Assembly: GCF_009026145.1 (NCBI RefSeq)
Contig: NZ_WBUE01000001.1
Span: 62,001 to 126,000, forward strand
DNA from: Hyphomicrobium sp.
GTDB taxonomy: Bacteria; Pseudomonadota; Alphaproteobacteria; Rhizobiales; Hyphomicrobiaceae
Reading direction: 5' to 3'
Length of the DNA: 64,000 nucleotides
Positions 25,697 through 38,184 of the stretch are shown here, piece after piece. The notes under the pieces were generated by a model. The model saw only the letters and a program-made list of their open reading frames with translations, was not told the origin of the DNA and made no database searches. Both the position numbers and the translations under genes were made by a program. Each line of letters begins with the position of its first letter. Within the stretch, counting starts at the first letter, position 1.

Positions 25697-26035
25697 CTAG
25701 TCGCCGGCGCCGGGCTCGGACGAAAAGTACTTCTCGAACTTGTCCGCCTCGTCCTTGTGCGCGTCGGCGTCGGGCAGGGCCTCCTTCTTGGAGGTAATAT
25801 TGGGCCAGCTCTCGGAAAACTTCCGGTTGAGCTCAAGCCACCTCTCCAACCCCGGCTCGGTATCCGGCTTGATGGCGTCGACCGGGCACTCGGGCTCGCA
25901 CACCCCGCAGTCGATGCACTCGTCGGGATGAATGACGAGCATGTTCTCGCCCTCGTAGAAGCAATCGACCGGGCAGACCTCGACGCAATCGGTGTATTTG
26001 CACTTAATGCATTTTTCATTGACGACGTAGGTCAT
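25697..26035 (-). CDS. fdxA: Seven-iron ferredoxin FdxA
   Basis: Electron carrier of 112 residues with a [3Fe-4S] and a [4Fe-4S] cluster. The cysteine pattern is complete: [18 protein letters not shown] in the first motif and [16 protein letters not shown] in the second. The acidic C-terminal 50 residues ([19 protein letters not shown]) are typical of alphaproteobacterial FdxA. The ATG at 26035 gives the conserved [17 protein letters not shown]; upstream extension is not used. It lies between carD and the S4-domain gene. Confidence 0.95.
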   Translation of the reverse strand: MTYVVNEKCIKCKYTDCVEVCPVDCFYEGENMLVIHPDECIDCGVCEPECPVDAIKPDTEPGLERWLELNRKFSESWPNITSKKEALPDADAHKDEADKFEKYFSSEPGAGD

Positions 26036-26134
26036 TACTTGGATCCAGGATCGGTTCCCGTTGCCGCTGCGACGCGGGCGCTGCTTCGTTGGGGGAGGTG
26101 CCGGCCGAGGCTTCCGGCCACCACCCGCTGCCAA

Positions 26135-26577
26135 TCAGCGGGCCTTGCCGTTCAGCCGATCAATCTCGCGACGCTCTTTCTTGGTCGGCCGCCCGCTCCC
26201 CGCCGGCCGCCTGACCGGGCTTACCTCGCTCGGCTGCCGGCCGGCGCCAGGGGGCGAGGACGGCGAATGAGGTTTGATGACATCGCCCTCGGCTGTCAAT
26301 TCCTCATAGAGCGCACGCGCCGCGGCAGAAGGGCCGCGCCGCTCGGCAATCCCCAGAACTCGTACCAACTGCACCCGGCGATTGATGACGATAGTCAGCA
26401 CGTCACCGCGGCGAACCGTTTGCGCCGGCTTCTCGGCCCGCACACGGTTGAGCCGGACCTTGCCGGCGCTGACCAGGTCGGCTGCCAGCGTGCGCGTCTT
26501 TACAAAGCGAGCGAACCACAACCACTTGTCGAGCCGCTGGGTGCCCGAGGCCGTCGCCTCGCGTGCCGCACCGCCGC

Positions 26578-26581
<4 letters not shown>
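26135..26581 (-). CDS. S4 RNA-binding domain protein (Hsp15-like)
   Basis: RNA-binding protein of 148 residues. The S4 domain at residues 15-75 (QRLDKWLWFARFVKTRTLA, GKVRLNRVRAEK, VRRGDVLTI) matches Hsp15/HslR, which binds stalled 50S subunits carrying peptidyl-tRNA. The C-terminal tail is basic and Pro-rich with RPTKKERREIDRLN, common in this group. The start overlaps the helicase stop by 4 nt, so the two are translated together. Confidence 0.9.
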
Positions 26582-29658
<3,077 letters not shown>

Positions 29659-29804
29659 CTGGCCTCCTCACTCTCTCTGGCGATGGCATCGCAGAGACGT
29701 TCGCCGAGATCAAGGGCATGATTACCGATGGCACGCGCGAAACGACGTGCATTGTAATCTTCTTCCTGCCGGCTGGCGATGCTGCGAGGTTGGTTGCGCG
29801 CCGG

Positions 29805-30647
29805 TTATCGACGCAGTGCGATGCGCTGCTGGTCGGGCATGGTGATGTCGACCCGCTCGGAGTTGAGCTCGGCCGTGCCGATGATGGTCGGCACGGTGAC
29901 GCGGTAGGGGATGACGACGTTGGCCTTCGGCACCGGGCGCAAGACGAGTTCGATGTTGCCCTTGATCACCGAGGCGGCTCCCTCTCCCGGCTTGTGGCCC
30001 GAGATCGGCACTAGCCGCACGCTGCAGACGTGGTCGGCACCGGCGCGGCGCAAGGGTGCAAAGACGACATCGAAGCGCTGCTTGCCGTCATAGATCGGCA
30101 GCTTCTGGGCGCAGGGATTGGCGGCATTGGCGAGCGACAGGGCCATGACGCCGCTTAATGGATCAAGGACGTTCCTGAGCTGCTCGGGTGTGACCGGGAC
30201 GGTCTTGGGAGAGGGCTCATCGGCTGGCGTCACCTTGCTGACCGCCGGCCCCGTGAAGGCGATGTTGAGCGTCTTGATCTTCTTCTTCTTGAGGAATGTC
30301 TTCTGCCGGTAATGGAACGCGTAGTCTGCCGGCCTGGCGCTGATCCCGGCAGAGGTCACGACGCCCCTGCTGCTCATGTTGCCCTTGTAGTCGAAGATCG
30401 CCGTGTCGATCTTGGCGTCAGCCGCCAGCGTGTAGCCATCGCCGTTGATCGCGGAGTTGAAATGAAAGTGCCCGATCTTGCCGAGCCCCGTGAAGCTGAT
30501 GCGGTAGACGGCATCGACATTGGCGGGAAGCGGGCCGCTGCCAGCGCGCTGTGCCGCGCCGCCCGGAGCGGTCCCAAGAACGACGAGGGCGGCCGGAACG
30601 AACGCCGCGAGCATCCTCCTGGCCGCTGGCCGAACCCGGTACGTCAT
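29805..30647 (-). CDS. DUF3108 domain protein, periplasmic
   Basis: Protein of 280 residues with a signal peptide (cut near GTAPGGAAQ). The body (YRISFTGLGKIGHFHFNSAI, DYKGNMSSRGVV, PLSGVMALSLANAANPCAQK, YDGKQRFDVVF) is the DUF3108 pattern, a predicted periplasmic beta-barrel-like fold of unknown function. Two cysteines (NPCAQK and DHVCSV) could form a disulfide. It lies upstream of the helicase gene on the same strand and divergent from rpmB. Confidence 0.85.
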   Translation of the reverse strand: MTYRVRPAARRMLAAFVPAALVVLGTAPGGAAQRAGSGPLPANVDAVYRISFTGLGKIGHFHFNSAINGDGYTLAADAKIDTAIFDYKGNMSSRGVVTSAGISARPADYAFHYRQKTFLKKKKIKTLNIAFTGPAVSKVTPADEPSPKTVPVTPEQLRNVLDPLSGVMALSLANAANPCAQKLPIYDGKQRFDVVFAPLRRAGADHVCSVRLVPISGHKPGEGAASVIKGNIELVLRPVPKANVVIPYRVTVPTIIGTAELNSERVDITMPDQQRIALRR

Positions 30648-30920
30648 GATGCCCCGTTGCCCTTGACGACGCGCACTCTCTTAGGCCTGCGGATAGTGGC
30701 GTTTTACGTCGAATCTGTGGCCCATTAGGCACTCGCCGCTGACCGGCCCCGTCAAGCATCAGGACACCCCAGGGCACCCGCGACGCCTTGACGAGATGGG
30801 GGGCGTCGGGCATAGACACCGCCAAATCTCCCACCGGCGCGGCCGGCGGGGGACATTTTGTTTCCCGCAATCCCTTGCACGACGCCCGCCGCACGGGAGC
30901 GGTGGCGAAGGAGCTTTACG

Positions 30921-31220
30921 ATGACGAGGCGCTGCGAGCTGACCGGCAAACTGCCCCTTTCCGGGCAGCTGAGGAGCCACGCCGAGAACAAGACCAAGCG
31001 GAAGTTCCGCCCCAACCTTTGCGACGTGACGCTGATCAGCGACGCGCTCGGCCGCAAGTTCCGGCTGCGCGTCTCGGCGCACGCGCTGAAGTCGGTGGAG
31101 CACCGCGGCGGCCTCGATGCCTTTCTCTTGAAGGCGAGCGACGAGGGCCTTTCTGAGCGCTGCCTGAAGATGAAGCGCGAGATTCAGAAGGCCGCCAAGA
31201 CCGCTAGCCCCGCCGCCTAG
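30921..31220 (+). CDS. rpmB: 50S ribosomal protein L28
   Basis: Structural protein of the large ribosomal subunit, 99 residues. [16 protein letters not shown] and [19 protein letters not shown] are diagnostic. AAGGAG lies 9 nt upstream of the ATG, which fixes the start although the frame opens earlier. Its TAG stop lies in a CTAG shared with the stop of the convergent esterase-like gene. Confidence 0.97.
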   Translation: MTRRCELTGKLPLSGQLRSHAENKTKRKFRPNLCDVTLISDALGRKFRLRVSAHALKSVEHRGGLDAFLLKASDEGLSERCLKMKREIQKAAKTASPAA

Positions 31221-32338
31221 GGCTTAGCCGCCTCCGGACCGCTTCCCGACGCCGCCAGATCGCCAGCGCTGAGGGCGAACTGCAGCAGGATTGTCCGCTG
31301 CAGTCGGCGGTTGAAATTGTCATCCGAAATCATCGTCACGATGATTTCGCCGCCCGCTCCCACATGCGCGGCGAGCCCTTCCATATTGTCGATCTCGCGA
31401 CCGCCGTCGGCGGCCAGAAGCGTCTCGGCGTCGATCGTCTCCCCGGCACGCAGCTGCTGCTGCCTGACCAATCGCAAGCGGATGCGCACCCCCTCGCTGG
31501 CGCGGAAACGCCGCTCGAGCACCAGCAGGCTGCCGTCGGGCAGCGGCGCAGCGTCGGTAACGTTGTAGTCGCCGCCATTGGTCAGCTTGAAGCGCCTGGG
31601 GCGATCCTCTTCCTCCCAAAGCCAGCCCACGTGATTGCCATCGTCGTCGCGCAGTCGCTCGGAGAAGGCGACGAGCTTGCCCCTGTTGGGCCCGCCGCGC
31701 AGCACGGCAATGGCCTCGATGCCGCCGTTCTTCGGCATTTCCTCGGCCGAATTCGGCAGCGCTATCTTCGCCGCGGCCGGCGACAGCTCACCCGCCTCGA
31801 TGTCGAAGCGCACGATGCGGTGCTTGCGCTCGAAGGAGACGAGCACGCCGCCCTCTTGGGTCGTGCCCTCCAGCAATGCCAGCGCCTCGGCGTCGCGGTC
31901 GCGCGAGCGCGACAGCGGATCCCCGGACTTCGACTGGATGGCGCCGAGCCGAACCGAGGTCAGCGCCGTCGGTCGTTGCCGATCGTCATAGGCGATGGCC
32001 CCCGACATCCACGCCCCGGCGTCGGAGATGGCGAAGAACCCTTTACCATCGGCATCGACGGCAAAACCCGACCAGCCGCCGAAGGTCTTGGCCGGCGACG
32101 TGAGGACGAGACCGCCGCGCCACGTCAGCTTGCCGAATTGCGTCTTCTCGCGGTCCAGGCGGTCGAAACCAGCGAGTGCGCGTGCCTCGACGTCGATGGG
32201 GCCAGTGCGCAGATCGGTTGTTGACGGCTTGTTGTCGCCAAGCGCCATGCCGGCACCTGCGGCGATCACCAGGGCGGCGATGGCAGCAAACCGCAGACGC
32301 CGGCCCTGCTGCTTGCCCCGCAATACGCGCGCGCTCAA
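31217..32338 (-). CDS. Esterase-like activity of phytase family protein, exported
   Basis: Protein of 373 residues with an N-terminal membrane/signal segment ([17 protein letters not shown]). The body matches the esterase-like-of-phytase beta-propeller family: [47 protein letters not shown] and [20 protein letters not shown]. Substrate unknown. The ATG overlaps the cobT stop by 4 nt, and the stop overlaps that of rpmB head to head in a CTAG. Confidence 0.88.
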   Translation of the reverse strand: MSARVLRGKQQGRRLRFAAIAALVIAAGAGMALGDNKPSTTDLRTGPIDVEARALAGFDRLDREKTQFGKLTWRGGLVLTSPAKTFGGWSGFAVDADGKGFFAISDAGAWMSGAIAYDDRQRPTALTSVRLGAIQSKSGDPLSRSRDRDAEALALLEGTTQEGGVLVSFERKHRIVRFDIEAGELSPAAAKIALPNSAEEMPKNGGIEAIAVLRGGPNRGKLVAFSERLRDDDGNHVGWLWEEEDRPRRFKLTNGGDYNVTDAAPLPDGSLLVLERRFRASEGVRIRLRLVRQQQLRAGETIDAETLLAADGGREIDNMEGLAAHVGAGGEIIVTMISDDNFNRRLQRTILLQFALSAGDLAASGSGPEAAKP

Positions 32339-34221
32339 TGGAGATGCCTCCGCCGTCGGCCGGCGCGCGGGCGCTGTTCGCGCGCCTTCTCCTCGAACAG
32401 CTCGACGAGCTTGTCGGTCATGGCGCCGGCGAGTTCGCTCGGATCGGTGATCGTCACCGCCCGCCGATAATAGCGTGTCACGTCGTGGCCGATACCTATG
32501 GCGATGAGCTCGATGGGCGAGCGCATTTCGATCTCGTCGATCACCTGCCGCAAGTGCTGCTCCAGGTAGTTGCCGGAGTTGACGGAAAGCGTCGAGTCAT
32601 CGACCGGCGCTCCATCGGAGATCATCATCAGAATGCGGCGCTGCTCGGGCCGCGCCAAAAGCCGCCGATGCGCCCAGGCGAGCGCCTCGCCGTCGATGTT
32701 CTCTTTCAGCAGCCCCTCGCGCATCATCAGTGCCAGCGAGCGCTTGGCGCGCCGCCATGGCGCATCCGCCGTCTTGTAGATGATGTGACGCAGATCGTTG
32801 AGGCGTCCGGGCCCCTGCGGTTTGCCGGCGGCGAGCCACTGCTCGCGCGCCTGCCCGCCCTTCCAGGCGCGCGTCGTGAAGCCGAGGATCTCCACTTTCA
32901 CGCCGCACCGCTCGAGGGTGCGGGCGAGGATATCGGCGCAGCAGGCGGCGACCATGATCGGGCGGCCGCGCATAGAGCCGGAATTGTCGAGCAGCAATGT
33001 GACGACCGTATCGCGGAAATCGGTATCGCGCTCGCGCTTGAAGGACAGAGCATGCATCGGATCGATGATGACGCGCGGCAGGCGCGCGGCATCGAGCGTG
33101 CCTTCCTCCAGATCGAAGTCCCAGGCGCGGTTCTGCTGTGCGAGTAGACGCCGCTGCAGCCGGTTGGCGAGGCGCGCAACGGCGCTCGACAGCGCGCGCA
33201 GCTCGCGATCGAGGTAGGCGCGCAACCGCTCCAGCTCCTCGGGAGAGGACAGCTGCTCGGCGGCGATCTCCTCGTCGAACTCGCGCGTAAACACCTTGTA
33301 GCCGAAGGCTTCCGGGTTATCGAGCACCGACAAGTTGGGGCGCCACGACTCTGGCGTCTCGAACTGGCCGAGCTCGTCGAGCATATTGTCAAGCTCATCG
33401 GCGCTCGCCGTCTCGGACGATTCCTGCGTCTCGTTGATGTCGCCGTCGACGCTGCCTTCCTCGCCCGTCTGATCGCTTCTGCCCTGCTCGCCGTCCTCGG
33501 CAGTCTCGGTCTCGCCGTCGCTGCCCTCTTGTTGATCCTCTTCCTCGCTCTCGTTCTCCTCGCGATCAGCCTGTACGCTGTCCTCGGTGAGCTCGAGCGC
33601 GCGCAGCAGATCGCGCAGCAGACGGCCGAAGCTCTCCTGATCCTCGGCCAGCGTATCGAGCCGCTTTAGTACCTTGGCGCCACGCTGCTCGATCGAGGCG
33701 CGCCACACGTCGACGAGGGCCTTGGCGCTGTCAGGCGGCGGCAACCCGGTCAGGCGCTCGCGGATCATCAGCGCTAGCGCGTCCTCGAGGGGGGCATCCG
33801 CCCGCGTCTTCACCTGCGCGAAGCGGCCGTGCGCGTACTGGTCCTCGATGCGTGCCGTGAGATTGCGCGCCATGCCCGGCATGCGGTTGGCCCCCAGCGC
33901 CTCGATGCGCGCGCGCTCTGCCGCCTCGAACACCAGCCGGGCAGGACCGGCGCTTGGCGCCAGCTTGTTGTGCAGCTTGACGTCGTGGCAGCCGGCGGTC
34001 AGCGCAAAACTGTCCGCCCAGCCGCGGATGACGGCGATCTCGCGCTGCGAGGGCACGCGCGAGGGCTCGGGAAGCTGCACGTGCTTGGGCGAATACTCCG
34101 GTGCGCCGGGGGCAAAGCCCACGTCGAGATCGGAATGGCCGGCGATGGCCCGCACGCACAGCCCTATGGCCCGCTTCAGCGGCTCGGTCGGTGCTTCCTT
34201 GCGCTTCGGGCCACTCAACAT
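32335..34221 (-). CDS. cobT: Aerobic cobaltochelatase subunit CobT
   Basis: Large chaperone-like subunit of the CobNST cobaltochelatase, which inserts Co2+ into hydrogenobyrinate a,c-diamide in aerobic B12 synthesis. 628 residues. An N-terminal domain is followed by a strongly acidic linker (about residues 220-290) and a C-terminal von Willebrand A domain with the MIDAS motif DNSGSM near residue 411. The C-terminus is an Arg/His cluster. It follows cobS by 7 nt. cobN is not in the window. In many Hyphomicrobiales CobST sit in this same bolA-rpmB setting. Confidence 0.95.
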   Translation of the reverse strand: MLSGPKRKEAPTEPLKRAIGLCVRAIAGHSDLDVGFAPGAPEYSPKHVQLPEPSRVPSQREIAVIRGWADSFALTAGCHDVKLHNKLAPSAGPARLVFEAAERARIEALGANRMPGMARNLTARIEDQYAHGRFAQVKTRADAPLEDALALMIRERLTGLPPPDSAKALVDVWRASIEQRGAKVLKRLDTLAEDQESFGRLLRDLLRALELTEDSVQADREENESEEEDQQEGSDGETETAEDGEQGRSDQTGEEGSVDGDINETQESSETASADELDNMLDELGQFETPESWRPNLSVLDNPEAFGYKVFTREFDEEIAAEQLSSPEELERLRAYLDRELRALSSAVARLANRLQRRLLAQQNRAWDFDLEEGTLDAARLPRVIIDPMHALSFKRERDTDFRDTVVTLLLDNSGSMRGRPIMVAACCADILARTLERCGVKVEILGFTTRAWKGGQAREQWLAAGKPQGPGRLNDLRHIIYKTADAPWRRAKRSLALMMREGLLKENIDGEALAWAHRRLLARPEQRRILMMISDGAPVDDSTLSVNSGNYLEQHLRQVIDEIEMRSPIELIAIGIGHDVTRYYRRAVTITDPSELAGAMTDKLVELFEEKAREQRPRAGRRRRHLH

Positions 34222-34228
34222 GCGTCCA

Positions 34229-35233
34229 CTAGCTCAGCGCGACGTTGGCCGCACTCTCGGGCAGCTCCTCGCCGAAGCTGCGCTGATAGAACTCTGCCAC
34301 CATCGGTCGCTCGAGCTCGTCGCACTTGTTGAGGAAGGTGAGGCGGAAGGCGAAGCCGATGTCACCGAACACCTCCGCGTTCTCCGCCCACATGATGACC
34401 GTGCGGGGGCTCATCACCGTCGACAAATCGCCGTTGATGAAAGCGTTGCGCGTCAAGTCGGCAACGCGCACCATGTTGGCCACGGCCTTGCGCTTGCCGT
34501 CGCTCTTGCCGAACGATTTCACCTTCGAGAGGACGATCTTCACCTCGTCGTCGTGCGGCAGGTAGTTGAGCGTCGCGACGATCGACCAGCGGTCCATCTG
34601 CCCTTGGTTGATCTGTTGCGTGCCGTGATAGAGCCCGGAGGTGTCGCCGAGGCCGATCGTGTTGGTGGTCGCGAACAGGCGGAAGGCGGGGTGCGGGCGT
34701 ATCACCTTCGACTGGTCGAGCAAGGTCAGCTTGCCGGAGACTTCGAGCACGCGCTGGATGACGAACATCACGTCCGGCCGGCCGGCGTCGTACTCGTCGA
34801 ACACCAGCGCCGTGTTGCTCTGCAGGGCGTACGGCAGGATGCCCTCGCGGAACTCCGTCACCTGCATGCCGTCCTTGAGGACGATGGCGTCCTTGCCGAC
34901 GAGATCGATGCGGCTGACATGACTGTCGAGGTTGATGCGGATGCACGGCCAATTGAGGCGTGCTGCGACCTGCTCGATGTGCGTCGACTTTCCGGTACCG
35001 TGGTAGCCCTGCACCATCACGCGCCGGTTGTGCTTGAAGCCGGCGAGGATGGCGAGCGTCACCTCCCGGTTGAAGAGATAATCGGGATCGAGGTCGGGAA
35101 CGTGCTCGTCCGCCTTCGAGAAGGCCGGCACCTCCAGCTCGGTGTCGATGCCGAACACCTGGCGCACCGAAAGCTTCATGTCCGGAAGGTTCGCCGGCTT
35201 GCCGTCGGCACCCGGCTGGGTTTGCGCACGCAT
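34229..35233 (-). CDS. cobS: Aerobic cobaltochelatase subunit CobS
   Basis: AAA+ ATPase subunit of cobaltochelatase, 334 residues. Walker [21 protein letters not shown], Walker [11 protein letters not shown] and the sensor region [18 protein letters not shown] are clear. The N-terminus [20 protein letters not shown] is typical CobS. It forms a hexamer that drives CobN. Upstream lies a J-domain protein gene. Confidence 0.96.
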   Translation of the reverse strand: MRAQTQPGADGKPANLPDMKLSVRQVFGIDTELEVPAFSKADEHVPDLDPDYLFNREVTLAILAGFKHNRRVMVQGYHGTGKSTHIEQVAARLNWPCIRINLDSHVSRIDLVGKDAIVLKDGMQVTEFREGILPYALQSNTALVFDEYDAGRPDVMFVIQRVLEVSGKLTLLDQSKVIRPHPAFRLFATTNTIGLGDTSGLYHGTQQINQGQMDRWSIVATLNYLPHDDEVKIVLSKVKSFGKSDGKRKAVANMVRVADLTRNAFINGDLSTVMSPRTVIMWAENAEVFGDIGFAFRLTFLNKCDELERPMVAEFYQRSFGEELPESAANVALS

Positions 35234-35294
35234 TGTCGCGGTGTCCTCGGAATGGGGCGGGGCGAAGAAATCGGCGCGGCGGCAATGCCGGATT

Positions 35295-35936
35295 TCAGAC
35301 GAGGCCCGCCTGCTTCAGATAGTTATAGGCTTGGATTATCTCGCGCAACTTGTCGCCGGAGCGCGCATCGCCGCCGTTCGCGTCGGGATGGTAAATCTTT
35401 ACCAGCTCCTTGAAGCGCGCCTTGATCTCGACGCGCGTCGCCTCACCCGACAGGTCGAGCGTCTGGAAGCTCTTTTTCTCGAGCGGCTTGAGCTGTCGGC
35501 GGCTTTCTGCCGGCTGAGCGCGCGCGGTCTTGGCACGGCGCGCGAAGAAGGCGTGCGGATCGAGCGTGCGGAAGCTGAACCCGGCTGCGCCGTTGGCAGC
35601 CGCCGGTTGCGCCGAGGCGGCCCCGGGCGCTGCCGCGTTGACTCCCACCTTCCAGGTCGGGCGGTGGCCGGTCATGGCATCTTTCTGGAAGTCCTGCACC
35701 TCGGCGTCGTTCATGCCGTCGAAGTAGTTGTAGGCCGCGTTGTATTGGCGGACATGCTCCAGGCAGAACAAGTAGTACTGGCCGTCCTTGCCGCGCCCTC
35801 GCGGGGCACGGTGATCGCCGGCTCCCTCGCAGCCTTTCCACTGGCAGCGCGGGTGGCGCTCCTCGCGCGCGGGCTCGCTGCGCTCGCGCTTGGGTGCGAC
35901 GCGGATGCTGTCGAAGTATTTGGAGTCGAGCTTCAT
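35295..35936 (-). CDS. J-domain protein with C-terminal J domain
   Basis: DnaJ-like co-chaperone of 213 residues. The J domain is at the C-terminus (residues 155-213) with HPD at 183-185, not at the N-terminus as in DnaJ. The N-terminal part has a possible zinc site (C31, C36, C58, H61 in CQWKGC...CLEH) and the conserved [20 protein letters not shown]. An Ala/Gly-rich linker joins them. The ATG at 35936 gives [13 protein letters not shown], typical of this family. It is divergent from bolA and upstream of cobS. Confidence 0.9.
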   Translation of the reverse strand: MKLDSKYFDSIRVAPKRERSEPAREERHPRCQWKGCEGAGDHRAPRGRGKDGQYYLFCLEHVRQYNAAYNYFDGMNDAEVQDFQKDAMTGHRPTWKVGVNAAAPGAASAQPAAANGAAGFSFRTLDPHAFFARRAKTARAQPAESRRQLKPLEKKSFQTLDLSGEATRVEIKARFKELVKIYHPDANGGDARSGDKLREIIQAYNYLKQAGLV

Positions 35937-36032
35937 TGTACGTGAAGTATGATCCGCCCGCCGTTTCCACACAAGCCGATCGAGGGCAACGGCAACGCAC
36001 TTATTTTTCATACCCGCATGAGGCGATCCCTA

Positions 36033-36305
36033 ATGAGCTTGCAGACACGCATGCGCGAGAAGCTGATGGTCGCCCTCAGGCCGGCGCACCTCGACGTGGT
36101 CAATGAGTCGCACTTGCACGCCGGCCACGCCTCCTCGCCCGAAACAGGCGAAAGCCACTTCCGCCTACTGATCGTCTCGGAAGCCTTCGCCGGCAAGTCG
36201 CGCGTCGAGCGACACCGCATCGTCAATGATGTGCTGCGGGATGAACTGAAAGATGGGGTGCATGCACTGGCAATCAAGGCGTTGGCCCCGGGAGAGCCGG
36301 CCTGA
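36033..36305 (+). CDS. BolA family protein
   Basis: Small BolA-type protein of 90 residues, a partner of monothiol glutaredoxins in iron-sulfur and iron signalling. LDVVNESHLHAGH, GESHFRLLIVSEAF and KSRVERHRIVNDVL are the BolA core with the invariant His residues. The ATG at 36033 has GAGG about 9 nt upstream; earlier in-frame starts lack a site. Divergent from the J-domain gene. Confidence 0.92.
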   Translation: MSLQTRMREKLMVALRPAHLDVVNESHLHAGHASSPETGESHFRLLIVSEAFAGKSRVERHRIVNDVLRDELKDGVHALAIKALAPGEPA

Positions 36306-36308
36306 GTG

Positions 36309-36345
36309 AAAAAAATCTCGCCCCCGCGAGACGCGAAGGCGAGAT
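36309..36345 (-). terminator. Rho-independent terminator of the His-rich peptide gene
   Basis: Stem ATCTCGCC / GGCGAGAT with a 15-nt loop that itself can pair, followed on the minus strand by TTTTTTTCAC. It lies between the convergent bolA and His-rich peptide genes. Confidence 0.8.
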
Positions 36346-36378
36346 CTGGTCATCGGCGCTAGCCGCCGTCCCCAGCCG

Positions 36379-36624
36379 TTAGTGCCAGTGATGACGGCGG
36401 TGATGATGATGACGCCGGTAGTGGCGCTTCTTCCACCACCAACGGTGATGATGCCAACGGCGATGATGGCGGTAGCCAGCCTTTTCGACGCTCGTACCAG
36501 CTTCGCTGGCCGTCGTCAGCTTGCCGAGAATGTTGCCGGAGGCCGGCGCGGCCTGGGCACTACCGACGGCGACGACGCAAGCGAGCGCGCCCGCGACGGC
36601 AGCAAGGGGGAGAAACTTCTTCAT
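36379..36624 (-). CDS. Secreted His/Trp/Arg-rich peptide, 81 aa
   Basis: Small exported protein. A signal peptide (MKKFLPLAAVAGALACVVAV, cut after AQA) is followed by a short linker and a tail packed with His, Arg, Trp and Lys (YRHHRRWHHHRWWWKKRHYR then HHHHRRHHWH). The tail should bind metal ions such as Cu, Ni or Zn, or anionic surfaces. The ATG at 36624 has purines (AGGAG-like) upstream. A similar short secreted protein with a His tail occurs at 56221-56412. Function unknown. Confidence 0.75.
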   Translation of the reverse strand: MKKFLPLAAVAGALACVVAVGSAQAAPASGNILGKLTTASEAGTSVEKAGYRHHRRWHHHRWWWKKRHYRRHHHHRRHHWH

Positions 36625-36763
36625 GTTAGCTCCTTTTTCTCCGTGCGCTGCCGCAACATTTTTTGCCGTCGGCAACGCAGGTCCTGGATCCTCCTGAAAG
36701 ATCCATGCCCAGGTTTGTAGCCGCCACCTGAACCTAATCTGAACAGACTGAGAGCGGCGCAGC

Positions 36764-38068
36764 TTAGGACGCTCGCGAGTGCTTGACCGCCCGCGCTGCA
36801 ATCGTTGCTGCGGGGCTTATGCGCAGCGCAGTGATTTTGTTGCGCGTCTTGCGCAGGATCTCGAAGCGGTACCCGTAGAACGTGAACACTTGGCCCGGCT
36901 CGGGGATGGTCTGCGCCTCGTGGATGACGAGACCTGCAACGGTCGTCGCTTCCTCGTCGGGCAGGTTCCAGCTCATGTGACGGTTGAGGTCGCGGATGGC
37001 GACGGTGCCGTCGACGTTCACGGTCCCATCCGCCTGCACGCGAATGGCCGCCTCCTGCGTATCGTGCTCGTCGGCGATCTGGCCGACGATCTCCTCGAGA
37101 ATATCCTCGAGCGTGATGAGACCCTGCACCTCGCCGTACTCGTCGACGACGAGCGCCATCTGCGCCTTGCGTTTCAGGAACTGGTTGAGCTGACCCTTGA
37201 GCGGCGTCGTATCGGGCACGAACCACGGCTCGACGGCGAAGCTCATGATATCGAGCTTGGTCACATCCCAGCCGGAGCGGCCGAGCGCCGACAGCAGATC
37301 CTTCGTATGCAGCACGCCGACAATGTTCTCCGGCTCGTCCTTCCAGATCGGCACGCGGGTGTACTGGCTGCGCAGGAGCTCATCGACCACCTTCTGCGGT
37401 GGGTCGTCGGCGTCGATCGTCTCCATCTTCGTCCGGTGCACCATGATGTCGGCGACCTGCAGATCGCGCAGGTCGAGGACGCCGCCGAGCATGTCCGCAT
37501 CGTGGCGGGCGACGGCGCCTTCGATCTTCTGCAGCTCGATGGTGCCGCGGATCTCCTCGTGCGCGGCGAGGATGTTCGCCTCGTCGTCCAGCTTGCTGGG
37601 CGTGAGCTTCAAGACCTGCCGCACAACGAACCCGACGCCCATAGTCAAGGGCCGCAGTACGACGATCAGCCACTGCATAAGCGGGGCCACCGCAAGCGAT
37701 ACGCGGTCGGGGAAGGCGAGCGCGTAGGTCTTGGGAAGCACCTCGGCGAAGATCACGACCAGCGCCGTGACGACAATGGTGGCGTAGACCACACCAACTT
37801 CGCCAAACAACCCGATCAACAGGCTCGTGGTCAGCGCCGAGGCAAGGATGTTGACGAGGTTGTTGCCGAGCAGGACGGTCCCGATGATGCGCTCGGGCGC
37901 TGCCAGCAATTGGTTCACCCGGCGCGCGCGCTGATTGCCCTCTAGCTCGAGCGTGTGCATGCGCGCACGCGAGGCAGCGGTCAGGGCGGTCTCAGATCCC
38001 GAGAAGATCGCCGATAGGACGATCAGAATGGGAACGGCGAGGAGTGTCAAAGTGATCTCGAGGGACAT
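36764..38068 (-). CDS. CNNM/CorC-type transporter with CBS domains
   Basis: Inner-membrane protein of 434 residues. The N-terminal CNNM (DUF21) domain has three to four helices (AIFSGSETALTAASRARMH is its hallmark). Two CBS domains follow (VADIMVHRTKMETI, VDEYGEVQGLITLEDILEEI) and a C-terminal CorC/HlyC domain (NRHMSWNLPDEEATTVAGLV). The family is linked to Mg2+/Co2+ export. The ATG at 38068 gives MSLEITLTLLAVPILI. Downstream of aroB on the same strand. Confidence 0.93.
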   Translation of the reverse strand: MSLEITLTLLAVPILIVLSAIFSGSETALTAASRARMHTLELEGNQRARRVNQLLAAPERIIGTVLLGNNLVNILASALTTSLLIGLFGEVGVVYATIVVTALVVIFAEVLPKTYALAFPDRVSLAVAPLMQWLIVVLRPLTMGVGFVVRQVLKLTPSKLDDEANILAAHEEIRGTIELQKIEGAVARHDADMLGGVLDLRDLQVADIMVHRTKMETIDADDPPQKVVDELLRSQYTRVPIWKDEPENIVGVLHTKDLLSALGRSGWDVTKLDIMSFAVEPWFVPDTTPLKGQLNQFLKRKAQMALVVDEYGEVQGLITLEDILEEIVGQIADEHDTQEAAIRVQADGTVNVDGTVAIRDLNRHMSWNLPDEEATTVAGLVIHEAQTIPEPGQVFTFYGYRFEILRKTRNKITALRISPAATIAARAVKHSRAS

Positions 38069-38184
38069 GGCGATTTCTAGGTGTGATGGGCATTGAAGCG
38101 GCCCTGCCAACGCGATGCGGACTGCGGATTGGCGTCAAAGCCCGCATTAGCAGCGGACCCTAGCACAGGATGGGCTAGAGAAAG

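Noticed and set aside
36779-37945. 388-codon plus-strand frame opposite the CNNM-CBS gene
   Set aside because: Coding shadow; the minus-strand gene has complete domain motifs.
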